From assembly GCF_000016285.1 (NCBI RefSeq), contig NC_011988.1, positions 978,501-1,042,500 of the forward strand: 64,000 nucleotides of DNA, read 5' to 3'. Every line of letters begins with the position of its first letter. Position 1 is the stretch's first letter. The position numbers were made by a program, and so were the translations under genes. The DNA is from Allorhizobium ampelinum S4. Lineage in GTDB: Bacteria > Pseudomonadota > Alphaproteobacteria > Rhizobiales > Rhizobiaceae. Under the pieces are notes generated by a model. That model made no database searches. It saw only the letters and a program-made list of their open reading frames with translations, and had not been told where the DNA came from. Below are positions 1 to 8,195 of this stretch, piece by piece.

Positions 1-1319
1 ACCGGCATCGACAGCCCCAAATTCTCCCGCAGCGTATTGCCCTCATACTCTTCCCGGAACAATCCGCGCCTGCGCAATTCCGGCAGCACCAGCCGCACAA
101 AATCATTCAAGCTGGCGGGCAGGGTTGGCAGCATCAGAATAAAGCCATCGGCGGCCCCGGCCTGGAACCATTCTTCCATAAAATCCGCGATCTCAGTGGG
201 GGTGCCGGTGATGCCATTGCCGGTGCTTTTCTCGGCGTAGAAGCGGATCAGCTCGCCAACGGTGTGGCCTTCCATGATGAAGTCACGCAACCATTCAAAC
301 ATGGCTTTCGAGCCTTTTGGCTCGGCGGGCAGGCGCTCCAGCGGGAAGGGCTGGTCGAGCGCCACGCCGGAAAGATCGGCTTCCAGAAATTCTCCCAGCA
401 TCCAGCGGCCCACATCGGGGTGCAGGTTGTCGATCAGGAAATCGACCTTGGCTTGCGCCTCGGCTTTGGTTTCGCCAACGTTGACCACCAAGCCGGGCAT
501 CAACTTGAGATCGTTGGTAGAGCGGCCATATTTGGCCATGCGGCCTTTGATATTGTCGGCAAAAGCCTTGTTGCGCTCCAGATTGGAGGCGAGGCTGAAG
601 ACGATTTCGGCGGTGCGGGCCGCCAGTTCCATGCCCGCTTCCGAGCCACCGGCTTGCGCAATCACCGGGCGGCCTTGGGGGCTTGCTGCAATGTTGAGCG
701 GGCCGCGCACCTGAAAATGCTTGCCCTTATGGTTCAGCGTGTGCAGCTTTTCTTTGTCGTGGTAAAGCCCGTTGGCCTTGTCCAACACCAGCGCATCTTG
801 CTCAAAACTGTCCCACAGGCCAAAGACGACATCGACGAACTCCGAGCCGCGCTCGTAGCGTTCCGCATGGGGCGGCAGGCCCTCGAAGCCGTAATTATAG
901 CCGGTCTCATCATGGTCGGAGGTCACGACATTCCAGCAGGCGCGGCCACCGCTCAAATGATCGATGGAGGCGAAAATGCGGGCAATGTTAAACGGCTCGT
1001 AATAGCTGGTGGAGGCGGTGGCGACAAAGCCGAGCTTTTCCGTGAGCACGGACAGCGCCGAAATCAGCGACAGCGGCTCAAACCGGTTCATCTTGGTGGG
1101 TGAGCGCGCCAGCGCATCGGCATCGCCAATGGCGGCGGCGGGAGAATCGGCCAAAAACATGAAGTCGAATTTCGCCGCTTCGGAGATTTTTGCCACGTTC
1201 AGCAGGTGATCAATCTTGTTGGCCCCCTGCACATCGGCATCCGGGTGCCGCCACGCTGCCGGGTTGAAGCCGAAAGTGTAGACGAAGGTTCCAAGTTTCA
1301 ATGTGTCGGTGCGGGCCAT
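1..1319 (-). CDS. NtaA/SnaA/DszA-type FMN-dependent monooxygenase (3' end beyond window)
   Basis: The translation from the ATG at 1319 begins MARTDTLKLGTFVYTFGFNP and continues with LSGGRACWNVVTSDHDETGYNYG, typical of the bacterial-luciferase-like two-component monooxygenases (nitrilotriacetate / dibenzothiophene / sulfone type). These use reduced FMN from a partner reductase. About 439 codons are present and the family is about 450 residues, so only the last few residues are missing at the left edge. It follows the GntR gene by 20 bp on the same strand, as last visible gene of the ABC importer operon. That suggests it oxidises the imported compound in the cytoplasm. The substrate cannot be read from sequence; a sulfur- or nitrogen-containing organic compound is my inference. 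Confidence 0.85.
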   Translation of the reverse strand, partial: MARTDTLKLGTFVYTFGFNPAAWRHPDADVQGANKIDHLLNVAKISEAAKFDFMFLADSPAAAIGDADALARSPTKMNRFEPLSLISALSVLTEKLGFVATASTSYYEPFNIARIFASIDHLSGGRACWNVVTSDHDETGYNYGFEGLPPHAERYERGSEFVDVVFGLWDSFEQDALVLDKANGLYHDKEKLHTLNHKGKHFQVRGPLNIAASPQGRPVIAQAGGSEAGMELAARTAEIVFSLASNLERNKAFADNIKGRMAKYGRSTNDLKLMPGLVVNVGETKAEAQAKVDFLIDNLHPDVGRWMLGEFLEADLSGVALDQPFPLERLPAEPKGSKAMFEWLRDFIMEGHTVGELIRFYAEKSTGNGITGTPTEIADFMEEWFQAGAADGFILMLPTLPASLNDFVRLVLPELRRRGLFREEYEGNTLRENLGLSMP

Positions 1320-1339
1320 GGCGATCTCTTCTTTTCTGA

Positions 1340-2089
1340 TCAGGCTGGGGTCATAACGCGTTGGGATGGGGTGAAGCGGGCGGTAACGGCATGGCTGGCA
1401 CCGGGATAGGTCAGGCGCACCTGGGTGACGGTTTCATCCAGCCGCCATGTTTGGCGCTCCACCACCAGAACCGGGGTGTTGGCGGCAATATCCAAGGTTT
1501 TGGCCGCTGCATCATTGGCAGCTTCGGCGGCAATGCGGTGCTCTGCGGCGTTCCATGGAATGTGCGTCAAAAGCCACGGACCGGGAGCCAGATCGGCAAA
1601 ATCAGCATCCGCTGCCTGCGGCACCACGCCGAGGTTGATGATACGTTCTTCAAGGCAGAAAGGACTATCATCAGCATAATGCAGACAGGCGAGGGTCAGC
1701 AGCTTGCGGCGTGGTGCGAGAGACAGGTTTTCACACTCTGTCTTGGTCGGAGGGTGGATGGTTCGCGACAGAATGCGGTGATGGTAGGTCTTCTCTAACG
1801 CGATGACCTCATCACGGATGTCGTAAATTTCCAGAATGGCGCTTTGCGAGTTCTGCGGCATGACGATGCTGCCGGTCTTGCGCTTGCGCAGCACAAGGCC
1901 AGCGCGAGCAAGCTGGGTCAGCACCTTGTTGACGGTCATGCGTGAGCAGGCATATGTCTCGGCCAGCACTTGCTCGGACGGAATTTTATGGCCCGGCGGC
2001 CATCGACTTGAGAGAATATTGCTCTCAATGTCATCCAGAATACGCTGGTGCAGCGATTTGCTGCGTGTGTCTATCTCTTCAGTCATCAT
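1340..2089 (-). CDS. GntR family regulator, HutC-like (UTRA domain)
   Basis: 249 residues. The N-terminal winged helix (about 8-75) includes PGHKIPSEQVLAE and CSRMTVNKVL, a GntR signature. The C-terminal half (about 95-245) is a UTRA effector domain resembling HutC, ending in VRLTYPGASHAVTARFTPSQ. Two ATG codons (2089 and 2086) overlap the stop of the upstream ATPase gene, so it is translationally coupled to the importer. It probably represses this operon in the absence of the imported ligand. A matching near-palindrome lies in the promoter region at 5366-5385. HutC itself binds urocanate; the effector here is unknown. Confidence 0.85.
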   Translation of the reverse strand: MMTEEIDTRSKSLHQRILDDIESNILSSRWPPGHKIPSEQVLAETYACSRMTVNKVLTQLARAGLVLRKRKTGSIVMPQNSQSAILEIYDIRDEVIALEKTYHHRILSRTIHPPTKTECENLSLAPRRKLLTLACLHYADDSPFCLEERIINLGVVPQAADADFADLAPGPWLLTHIPWNAAEHRIAAEAANDAAAKTLDIAANTPVLVVERQTWRLDETVTQVRLTYPGASHAVTARFTPSQRVMTPA

Positions 2090-2877
2090 GCCAGCATCGA
2101 TGCGCCGCGATCCAGATAGGTATCAAGGAATTGTTCCAATCGGGGATGGCGCGGCTTGGCAAAAACATCCGATGGCGCGCCAGTAAACAGCAATTTTCCC
2201 TGGTCGAGAAAGCTGATCTGCTGGCCAACCGTGGCGGCAAAGCCGATTTCGTGTGACACGACCACCATGGTCATGCCCTCGGCTGCCAGATCGCGCATCA
2301 CGTTGAGCACTTCGCCGGTTAATTCCGGGTCGAGCGCCGAGGTTGGCTCATCAAACAGCATGATTTTCGGTTGCAAGGCAAGGGCGCGGGCAATGGCCAC
2401 GCGCTGTTGCTGTCCGCCGGAGAGCTGCGACGGGTAGTGGCCTGCGCGGTTTTCCAGCCCCACTTTTTTCAGCTGCGCCATGGCGCGGTCTTCCGCCTCA
2501 CGTTTTGGCACTTTATGCACGGTCTTCAAGGCTTCGGAGACATTACCAAGCGCGGTCATATGCGGCCAGAGATTGAATTGTTGGAACACCATGCCAATTT
2601 TAGAGCGCACGGCGCGGATTTGGGCGGCAGGCAGGCGCTCGCGCTGGCCATCGGGCCGCTCGAAATAGCCAAGGGCCTCGCCGCTGACGGTGATCATCCC
2701 CTCGCTGGCCTCCTCCAGAAAGGCCATGCAGCGCAAAAGCGTGCTTTTGCCAGAGCCGGAGGGGCCAATCAGGCAGGAGACTTTGCCCTCGGGGATGTCG
2801 AGATCAATGTCATTCAACACGGTGTTTGTGCCAAAGCGCTTGACGAGTTTGGAAACGGAAATAGCGGGAAGCGTCAT
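2086..2877 (-). CDS. Polar amino acid ABC transporter, ATP-binding protein
   Basis: 263 residues of the GlnQ/HisP type. Walker A GPSGSGKST is at 38-46, the ABC signature LSGGQQQR at 152-159 and the Walker B / D-loop segment LFDEPTSALDPE at about 174-185. It energises uptake through the two permeases encoded just upstream. Its start overlaps the end of the permease gene at 2874 by ATGA, and its own stop overlaps the GntR start. Length and motifs are complete. Confidence 0.95.
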   Translation of the reverse strand: MTLPAISVSKLVKRFGTNTVLNDIDLDIPEGKVSCLIGPSGSGKSTLLRCMAFLEEASEGMITVSGEALGYFERPDGQRERLPAAQIRAVRSKIGMVFQQFNLWPHMTALGNVSEALKTVHKVPKREAEDRAMAQLKKVGLENRAGHYPSQLSGGQQQRVAIARALALQPKIMLFDEPTSALDPELTGEVLNVMRDLAAEGMTMVVVSHEIGFAATVGQQISFLDQGKLLFTGAPSDVFAKPRHPRLEQFLDTYLDRGASMLA

Positions 2878-3542
2878 GGCGCGGAAAACCTCAATCTGCT
2901 CAAACGGGCTTCAGTCTTGCGAGCGGCCCAGGCGGTGGCCTCCACAATGACCCAGTAAATAACGGCCAGCACGAAAATCGCCTCCAGAAAGGCATATTGC
3001 GCAGAACCAATGGCGCTGACGGTGGCGGTGAGTTCGGGAACGGTGATGATCGACAACACCGCCGATTCTTTCAGAAGAATGATGGCGAGATTAACGCAAG
3101 GTGGCAGCACAATCAGCGCCATTTCCGGTAAGAGAATGCGGCGGATAATTTGGAGCCGGGTCAGCCCCAGACATTCTGCCGCTTCCACATGGCCATGAGG
3201 AACAGAGCCATAACCTGCACGAAAAATTTCCGAGTAATAGGCGGCGGAATAGACGGTGAGACCAATCAACCCGCAAGGGATAGGGTCGAGCGACAGGCCA
3301 ACATAGGGTCCGCCATAATAGACCAGAAAAATCTGGATTAGAAACGGCGTGCCGCGTAACACTTCCACCACCAATCCCAGTGGAATATCCAGAAACCTGC
3401 CGCCGTAGCGCCGTCCTGTCGCGACGAGAAAGCCAACGACAATGCCCAGCACCATGCCGACCACCCAGATCCACAGGGTGGTGGTGGCACCGCTGAAAAT
3501 TTCCGGTAGATGATCGAGAATGACTTTCGGATCAAAGATCAT
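2874..3542 (-). CDS. Polar amino acid ABC transporter permease (HisM/GlnP type)
   Basis: 222 residues with several hydrophobic segments. The conserved cytoplasmic EAA-type loop reads EAAECLGLTRLQIIRRILLPEMA at roughly 120-142, where the ATPase docks. It is one of two permease subunits; the other lies directly upstream and overlaps it by ATGA (3539-3542). Paired permeases of this size are usual for polar amino acid importers (glutamine, histidine, cystine or opine types). Substrate not deducible. Confidence 0.93.
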   Translation of the reverse strand: MIFDPKVILDHLPEIFSGATTTLWIWVVGMVLGIVVGFLVATGRRYGGRFLDIPLGLVVEVLRGTPFLIQIFLVYYGGPYVGLSLDPIPCGLIGLTVYSAAYYSEIFRAGYGSVPHGHVEAAECLGLTRLQIIRRILLPEMALIVLPPCVNLAIILLKESAVLSIITVPELTATVSAIGSAQYAFLEAIFVLAVIYWVIVEATAWAARKTEARLSRLRFSAP

Positions 3543-4180
3543 TTGACCGCTCCTGGCAGGCTACGCTCGGTGATGCGGGCGATCATCGCTACGCTCCAGC
3601 AGATGATTAGATAAATCAGCGCTGCCGATGAAAACAGTTCAATGGGCAGATAGGTGGAGGCGGCAAGATCCTGTGCCATGCGGGTCAGCTCGACAATGCC
3701 GACGACCGAGACCAGCGAAGAGGATTTGAGGATCATGATCGCCTCATTGACCAAAGCCGGAAAGGTGAGCCGCAACGCAATGGGCAGTTTGATGCGTAAA
3801 AACGTCTGGCGGCCTGAAAAGCCAGCCATATCGGCAGCCTCGATCAAGCCTTTCGGCACGCTTTCAAAGCCCCCACGCAGGTTTTCGGCCTGATAGGCTG
3901 CGGTGCAAAGCGAAAGGCCAATGATGGCGGCCACCACGCTTGGCACATTGATGCCTATAAAAGGCAGGAGATTATAAATCAGCAGCAATTGCACCAGCAA
4001 TGGCACGCCGCGAAAGAAGCTGATGAACAGCTTGGTTGGCATTGTATAGAGTCGTTTGCCGGAGAGCATGGCGCCAGACAGGGCAATGGCAATCAAAAAG
4101 CCGATGGCAATCGAAATCACACTGATGCCCAGCGTCCATCCGGCAGCCTTAACCAGCAAAAAGAAGAGTTTGAATGACAT
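3539..4180 (-). CDS. Polar amino acid ABC transporter permease (second subunit)
   Basis: 213 residues from the ATG at 4180 (MSFKLFFLLVKAAGWTLGIS), preceded by GGAG at a reasonable distance. A longer reading frame to 4267 exists but its extra 29 residues do not resemble a permease and run towards the intergenic repeat, so I reject it. The EAA loop is GLIEAADMAGFSGRQTFLRIKLPIALR. It forms the heteromeric channel with the next gene. Confidence 0.92.
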   Translation of the reverse strand: MSFKLFFLLVKAAGWTLGISVISIAIGFLIAIALSGAMLSGKRLYTMPTKLFISFFRGVPLLVQLLLIYNLLPFIGINVPSVVAAIIGLSLCTAAYQAENLRGGFESVPKGLIEAADMAGFSGRQTFLRIKLPIALRLTFPALVNEAIMILKSSSLVSVVGIVELTRMAQDLAASTYLPIELFSSAALIYLIICWSVAMIARITERSLPGAVK

Positions 4181-4232
4181 GGCACCCCAGTCTCCGCTGT
4201 TGCGGACCACAATAAACGACAGCGTGCGGGAT

Positions 4233-4407
4233 ACCCCCCTCTGTCCTGCCGGACATCTCCCCCTCAAGGGGGGAGATCAGATAGATCACCACGACTTGCT
4301 TAAACTGACGCAACCGCAAAATGCCGTTCTGGCTGATTGACTGGGCGCTTCGGGCGAGTCGATCTCCCCCCTTTGAGGGGGAGATGCCTGGCAAGGCAGA
4401 GGGGGGT
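4233..4407. repeat. Rhizobial-type intergenic palindromic repeat pair (long inverted repeat)
   Basis: Two arms of about 46 bp (4233-4278 and 4361-4407) are near-perfect reverse complements, differing at only a few positions. Each arm contains its own smaller palindrome made of ATCTCCCCC and GGGGGAGAT blocks. The 82 bp between them shows no reading frame of note. The arrangement looks like the mosaic intergenic elements common in rhizobial genomes. It lies in the gap between the binding-protein gene and the permease gene of one operon, so its transcript would fold into a very large hairpin. Confidence 0.8.
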
Positions 4408-4466
4408 AGGCGGCAGATCAAGCGATCATCTGTCGTTCCAGAGGCAGAACCTTAGGATAGCTCACC

Positions 4467-5294
4467 TCAAAACGCCGGGTCTTTCACGCTATCAGGCGTA
4501 TCAAACTTGGTGCCAAACCATTTTTCCTGCAATTTCGCCATGCGGCCATCGCCCTTCATCTTGATGATGGCGGCATCGACAGCATCGATCAGGCTGGCGT
4601 GGTCTGCATCCTTGGTGCCAACAAAGCTGAAATAGCTCTTTTTGCCAAAGGGTGGCACCACCACTTCAAAAGCTCCATTGCGCTGCTTGGCAACGAAGGC
4701 GATATTGGGCAGTGAATTGGCAACGGCCACCACGCGGCCTGCGGCCATATCGGCATAGGCGTCGTTGAAGGAGACATATTCACGCACATCAATTTTCTTC
4801 GGCAAGGTTGCGGAAAGTTCCTGCAACTGCGCCAGCTGGGCTGTGGCCTTGCCAACACCAACAGATTTACCCGCCAGATCCTCAGGCTTGGTAATGGTCT
4901 TGTCGCCAGCCTTTTTCAGGATGGCAACGGTGGCTTCGGCAATGGGTGCGGTGAAGCGATAGCGCTCCATGCGCGCTTTGGTGACGGTGGCGGGGCCTGC
5001 AACAATATCGAACTTGCCAGCTTCAAGGCCGGGCAAAACACCATCCCACGGCAGGGCAATCCACTCAACCTTCACGCCCAGTTCCTTGCCGATTTCGGCA
5101 AAGAGATCGACGTTGAGGCCGACGTGGTCGCCAGCATCAATAAAATCGAACGGCGCAAAGGCGGTTTCCGTTCCGACCTTCAACGTGCCTGCGGCCTTGA
5201 TTTTCATCAGCGCATCCTCGGCATGGGCCGAAAGGCTCGCGCCAAACAACAGGGCAGCCCCAAGCGCCGCCTTCAGCAACAATCTTTTCTGCAT
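4467..5294 (-). CDS. Periplasmic solute-binding protein of the amino acid ABC importer
   Basis: 275 residues from the ATG at 5294, which has a good SD (GGAG) about 8 bases upstream. It starts MQKRLLLKAALGAALLFGASLSAHA, a clear signal peptide, and the mature part has the SBP family 3 pattern (TLKVGTETAFAPFDFID, GVKVEWIALPWDGVLPGLEAGKFD). It captures the ligand in the periplasm and is the first gene of the importer operon. It is separated from the permease genes by a 286 bp gap holding the large inverted repeat, an arrangement often linked to higher expression of the binding protein. The frame stays open upstream to 5381, probably untranslated leader. Confidence 0.93.
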   Translation of the reverse strand: MQKRLLLKAALGAALLFGASLSAHAEDALMKIKAAGTLKVGTETAFAPFDFIDAGDHVGLNVDLFAEIGKELGVKVEWIALPWDGVLPGLEAGKFDIVAGPATVTKARMERYRFTAPIAEATVAILKKAGDKTITKPEDLAGKSVGVGKATAQLAQLQELSATLPKKIDVREYVSFNDAYADMAAGRVVAVANSLPNIAFVAKQRNGAFEVVVPPFGKKSYFSFVGTKDADHASLIDAVDAAIIKMKGDGRMAKLQEKWFGTKFDTPDSVKDPAF

Positions 5295-5365
5295 CACGAT
5301 TTCTCCAGTTGCCCGCAACCCGGCGATCTCTCGTACCGGTGCAATTCCCCTCAGCCGTTTCTCGG

Positions 5366-5385
5366 CTATTTGACTATACAAATAG
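5366..5385 (-). promoter_or_regulatory. Candidate operator of the HutC-like GntR regulator
   Basis: CTATTTGACTATACAAATAG is a 20 bp near-palindrome with perfect 7 bp arms. Read on the minus strand it contains TTGTATAGTCAA, close to the TTGTATATACAA-like sites used by HutC-group GntR regulators. A -35-like TTGACA (minus strand, 5409-5404) is followed after 17 bases by TCTATT, which runs into this palindrome, so a bound repressor would block transcription of the importer operon. Assignment to the operon's own regulator is inference. Confidence 0.5.
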
Positions 5386-5421
5386 AGCGGGGAAGGGGGC
5401 AGCTGTCAATGCTATTGTGCG

Positions 5422-5443
5422 GAAAATAAGCGTGCTTATTTTC
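5422..5443. promoter_or_regulatory. Perfect 22 bp AT-rich palindrome upstream of the importer promoter
   Basis: Arms GAAAATAAGC (5422-5431) and GCTTATTTTC (5434-5443) are exact inverted repeats around a 2 bp centre. It lies 12 bp upstream of the TTGACA -35 candidate of the solute-binding-protein gene, a position suited to an activator. It has no GC-rich stem or T-run, so it is not a convincing terminator for frcK. Confidence 0.4.
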
Positions 5444-5503
5444 TAAGCAGATCTTTGGTCGGAGTCGAGGTGAATCCGCCCCTTTTTCCAGGAAAATGCT
5501 ATT

Positions 5504-6139
5504 TCACGCGATGGCGACGATATCAACACTGATATCAGCGGGCCGGGAGGCTTCGATCACCAATCGCCCGTTGGGCAAGTCGTTGCCGTTCAATTTCCAG
5601 GCGATTGCGGCCTCGTCCAGTCCGTAATGAACCCAACGGTCCCGCAGGCGCTGTTCCAGCACCTCCAGTGGGGGGCCAACGAACACAGTCAGGTCGAAAC
5701 AGCTTTGCAGACGGGTCCAAGGCGCGCGATCCAGAAGCAGGTAATTGCCTTCGACCAGAATGAAGCGGGTTTCCGGTGCAATTGGCCGGGCCGAGGCAAT
5801 CGCCAATTCGCGGTCGCGGTCGAAAACCGGCACAAGCACTTCCTCGTCGCCAGCCTTCACCGCCGTGACGATGTCGAGAAAGCCGCGCACGTCGAAGGTT
5901 TCCGGTGCGCCTTTGCGCTTCAGCAGGCCGCGCTGTTCCAGAATGCCGTTGTCCATGTGAAATCCGTCCATCGGCAGGATTTCCGCAGTTTCGCCGCGCG
6001 CAATCAGCGCCTCGCGCAAGGCTTCCGACAGGGTGGACTTACCGGCCCCTGGCGGTCCGGCAATGGCGATCATGAAACGGCTGGCCCCTTGGGCCAGCCG
6101 CGTGATTTCCTCAAGAAGGGAGGAAATAGATGTTGTCAT
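5504..6139 (-). CDS. frcK: P-loop kinase of the fructose ABC operon (FrcK-like)
   Basis: 211 residues from MTTSISSLLEEITRL at 6139. The P-loop GPPGAGKST is at 28-36 and the fold is of the uridine kinase / phosphoribulokinase / pantothenate-kinase type, with DGFHMDN and a substrate loop VPVFDRDRE. Its start overlaps the end of the transporter ATPase gene by ATGA. In Sinorhizobium the fourth gene of frcBCAK encodes such a kinase, presumed to phosphorylate the imported sugar. That role is by homology and order only. The frame extends upstream to 6229 inside the previous gene, which I do not accept. Confidence 0.87.
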   Translation of the reverse strand: MTTSISSLLEEITRLAQGASRFMIAIAGPPGAGKSTLSEALREALIARGETAEILPMDGFHMDNGILEQRGLLKRKGAPETFDVRGFLDIVTAVKAGDEEVLVPVFDRDRELAIASARPIAPETRFILVEGNYLLLDRAPWTRLQSCFDLTVFVGPPLEVLEQRLRDRWVHYGLDEAAIAWKLNGNDLPNGRLVIEASRPADISVDIVAIA

Positions 6140-6918
6140 GCTGCAATCGCTTCTGCTGGTGCTTCTTTTGCACCCGTCATGAAGGCCACGGCATCCGACA
6201 TGGTGTAATCCTTCGGATTGATCACGCACAGGCGCTTGCCAAGCCGATGGATATGGATGCGGTCAGCCACTTCAAACACATGCGGCATGTTGTGTGAGAT
6301 CAGCACGATCGGCATGCCGCGCGAGCGCACGTCCTGGATCAGTTCCAGCACGCGGCGGCTTTCCTTGACACCCAAGGCAGCGGTTGGTTCGTCGAGGATA
6401 ACCACCTTGGAACCAAAGGCTGCGGCACGGGCCACAGCCACACCCTGACGCTGACCGCCCGACAGGGTTTCCACTGCTTGATTGATATTCTGGATGGTCA
6501 TCAGACCAAGCTCGGACAACTTTTCACGGGCAAATTTGTCCATGGCAGGCTTGTCCAGCGCCCGGAACAGGCTGCCCATGATGCCGGGTTTGCGCATTTC
6601 GCGGCCCAGGAACATATTGTCGGCAATGGAGAGTGCCGGAGACAGGGCAAGGTTCTGATACACCGTTTCGATACCCGCCTTGCGGGCATCAATCGGTGAG
6701 CGGAAATTGATGGTCTTGCCTTCGAGCTTGATCTCGCCTTCATCCGGCGTCACCGCGCCGGAAATAGCCTTGATCAATGAGGATTTACCAGCGCCGTTAT
6801 CGCCGATGACCGCAAGGATTTCACCCGGATAGAGATCAAAATCGGCGTTGTCGAGGGCAGTGACGCGGCCATAACGCTTGACGAGACCACGGGCGGTGAG
6901 AATGGGTTCTTGTGCCAT
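6136..6918 (-). CDS. frcA: Fructose-type ABC transporter ATP-binding protein
   Basis: 260 residues from MAQEPILTARGLVKRYGRV at 6918. Its ATG shares a base with the TAA of the permease gene (TAATG), so the two are coupled. Walker A is GDNGAGKSS (39-47), the signature LSGGQRQG and Walker B VVILDEPTAALG. It is a single-cassette member of the carbohydrate uptake (CUT2) family, unlike the double-cassette RbsA type, as expected for FrcA. It drives import of fructose and, in the Sinorhizobium system, also mannose and ribose. Confidence 0.93.
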   Translation of the reverse strand: MAQEPILTARGLVKRYGRVTALDNADFDLYPGEILAVIGDNGAGKSSLIKAISGAVTPDEGEIKLEGKTINFRSPIDARKAGIETVYQNLALSPALSIADNMFLGREMRKPGIMGSLFRALDKPAMDKFAREKLSELGLMTIQNINQAVETLSGGQRQGVAVARAAAFGSKVVILDEPTAALGVKESRRVLELIQDVRSRGMPIVLISHNMPHVFEVADRIHIHRLGKRLCVINPKDYTMSDAVAFMTGAKEAPAEAIAA

Positions 6919-8000
6919 TAGCCAGCTACCTTTCTGATCCATTGGTCAATTGCGACGGCGGCAATGATCAGCACGCCAATCAGCATATAGGTCCATTGCG
7001 GGTCGGTGCCGGCCATGCGCAGGCCAAGCTGGAACACGCCGACGATCAACGCGCCAAACAGCATGCCCATGATGGAACCACGGCCACCAAACAGTGACAT
7101 GCCGCCAATCACCACGGCCGTGATGGATTCGATATTGGCAAACTGCCCAGCCGTTGGCGATACCGAGCCGATACGGCCAATCATCGCCCAACCACCCAGC
7201 GCACAGATCAGGCCAGCAAGCGTATAGACGGAAATCAGCATGCGCTTGACATTGACGCCAGACAATTCCGCTGCATCGGGATCGTCGCCGACAGCGTAGA
7301 GATGGCGGCCCCAGGCGGTGTTGTTCAAGACATACCAGAGGACCGCAACCAGAAGGGCGAGTGAGATCACACCATAGGTCAGGACGGCACCGCCCAACTT
7401 AAAGCTTTGGCCAAAATATTGCAGGATGGGCGCATTGGTGCCCAGGTCTTGCGAGCGGATTGTCTCGTTGCCGGAATACAGGAAATTGGCTGCCAGCACG
7501 ATCTGCCACATGCCGAGTGTGACAATGAAGGGGGGCAGCTTGACGCGGGCCACCAGCACGCCATTGATGAAGCCGCAAATGCCGCCGACGGCAAAGCCGC
7601 ACAGCACGGCAAGCGGGCCAGGCACGCCATAGTGAACGGCAAATTGCCCCATGACGACAGAAGACAGGACCATGATGGCCCCCACCGAAAGGTCAATCCC
7701 GGCGGTGAGGATAATCAGGGTCTGGGCTGCGCCGATGATGCCGGTAATGGCAACCTGCTGCAAAATCAGCGTCAGGGCAAAGGGTGAAAAGAATTTGCCA
7801 CCCAGAATGACGCCGAACGCGATCAGTGACAGAATCAGCACGATCAGCGGCACGGCAGCCGGGCTGGAATGCAGGAAGTGCTGAAACTTTTGCAATGGCG
7901 TCTTGTCGTTGGTATCGAACTGCGCGACCGCAGTGGCACTGCCCGACAGCACATTCTCGTATTCAAGATGAGGTTTGGTGGCGGCTTTTGGCTCGCTCAT
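6918..8000 (-). CDS. frcC: Fructose-type ABC transporter permease
   Basis: 360 residues from MSEPKAATKPHLEYENVL at 8000, chosen because of the strong SD GGGAGGAAA just before it; the frame stays open to 8060. It has about ten hydrophobic segments and the RbsC-type stretch AGIDLSVGAIMVLSSVV, ending VAIDQWIRKVAG. It forms the inner membrane channel with FrcA and receives sugar from FrcB. The 195 bp gap to frcB holds a hairpin. Confidence 0.93.
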   Translation of the reverse strand: MSEPKAATKPHLEYENVLSGSATAVAQFDTNDKTPLQKFQHFLHSSPAAVPLIVLILSLIAFGVILGGKFFSPFALTLILQQVAITGIIGAAQTLIILTAGIDLSVGAIMVLSSVVMGQFAVHYGVPGPLAVLCGFAVGGICGFINGVLVARVKLPPFIVTLGMWQIVLAANFLYSGNETIRSQDLGTNAPILQYFGQSFKLGGAVLTYGVISLALLVAVLWYVLNNTAWGRHLYAVGDDPDAAELSGVNVKRMLISVYTLAGLICALGGWAMIGRIGSVSPTAGQFANIESITAVVIGGMSLFGGRGSIMGMLFGALIVGVFQLGLRMAGTDPQWTYMLIGVLIIAAVAIDQWIRKVAG

Positions 8001-8149
8001 CGGCTTTCCTCCCGTGGACCTCTTCTGAGGCTTGAGGGCCGGGCTGGACCGTGACACCAATTGCCGACGGCCGCCTGCGGCATTGTAGAATTTATGTATT
8101 CAACCCAGAAATCTGTCTATTACTCTTGGTTGCGTATGGCGCTTACCAG

Positions 8150-8171
8150 AAGGGCGGCCTGAGCCGCCCTT
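8150..8171. terminator. Intercistronic hairpin between frcB and frcC
   Basis: AAGGGCGGC (8150-8158) pairs with GCCGCCCTT (8163-8171) around a 4-base loop. It lies 25 bp after the frcB stop in the direction of transcription. It has no long T-run, so it is better read as an attenuating or mRNA-stabilising hairpin that keeps binding-protein levels above permease levels than as a full terminator. Confidence 0.6.
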
Positions 8172-8195
8172 CCGTTGCAATATTTCAAGAGCGTA

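Noticed and set aside
264..1103. 279-codon plus-strand frame at the left end
   Set aside because: It is antisense to the monooxygenase, whose family motifs are clear on the minus strand.
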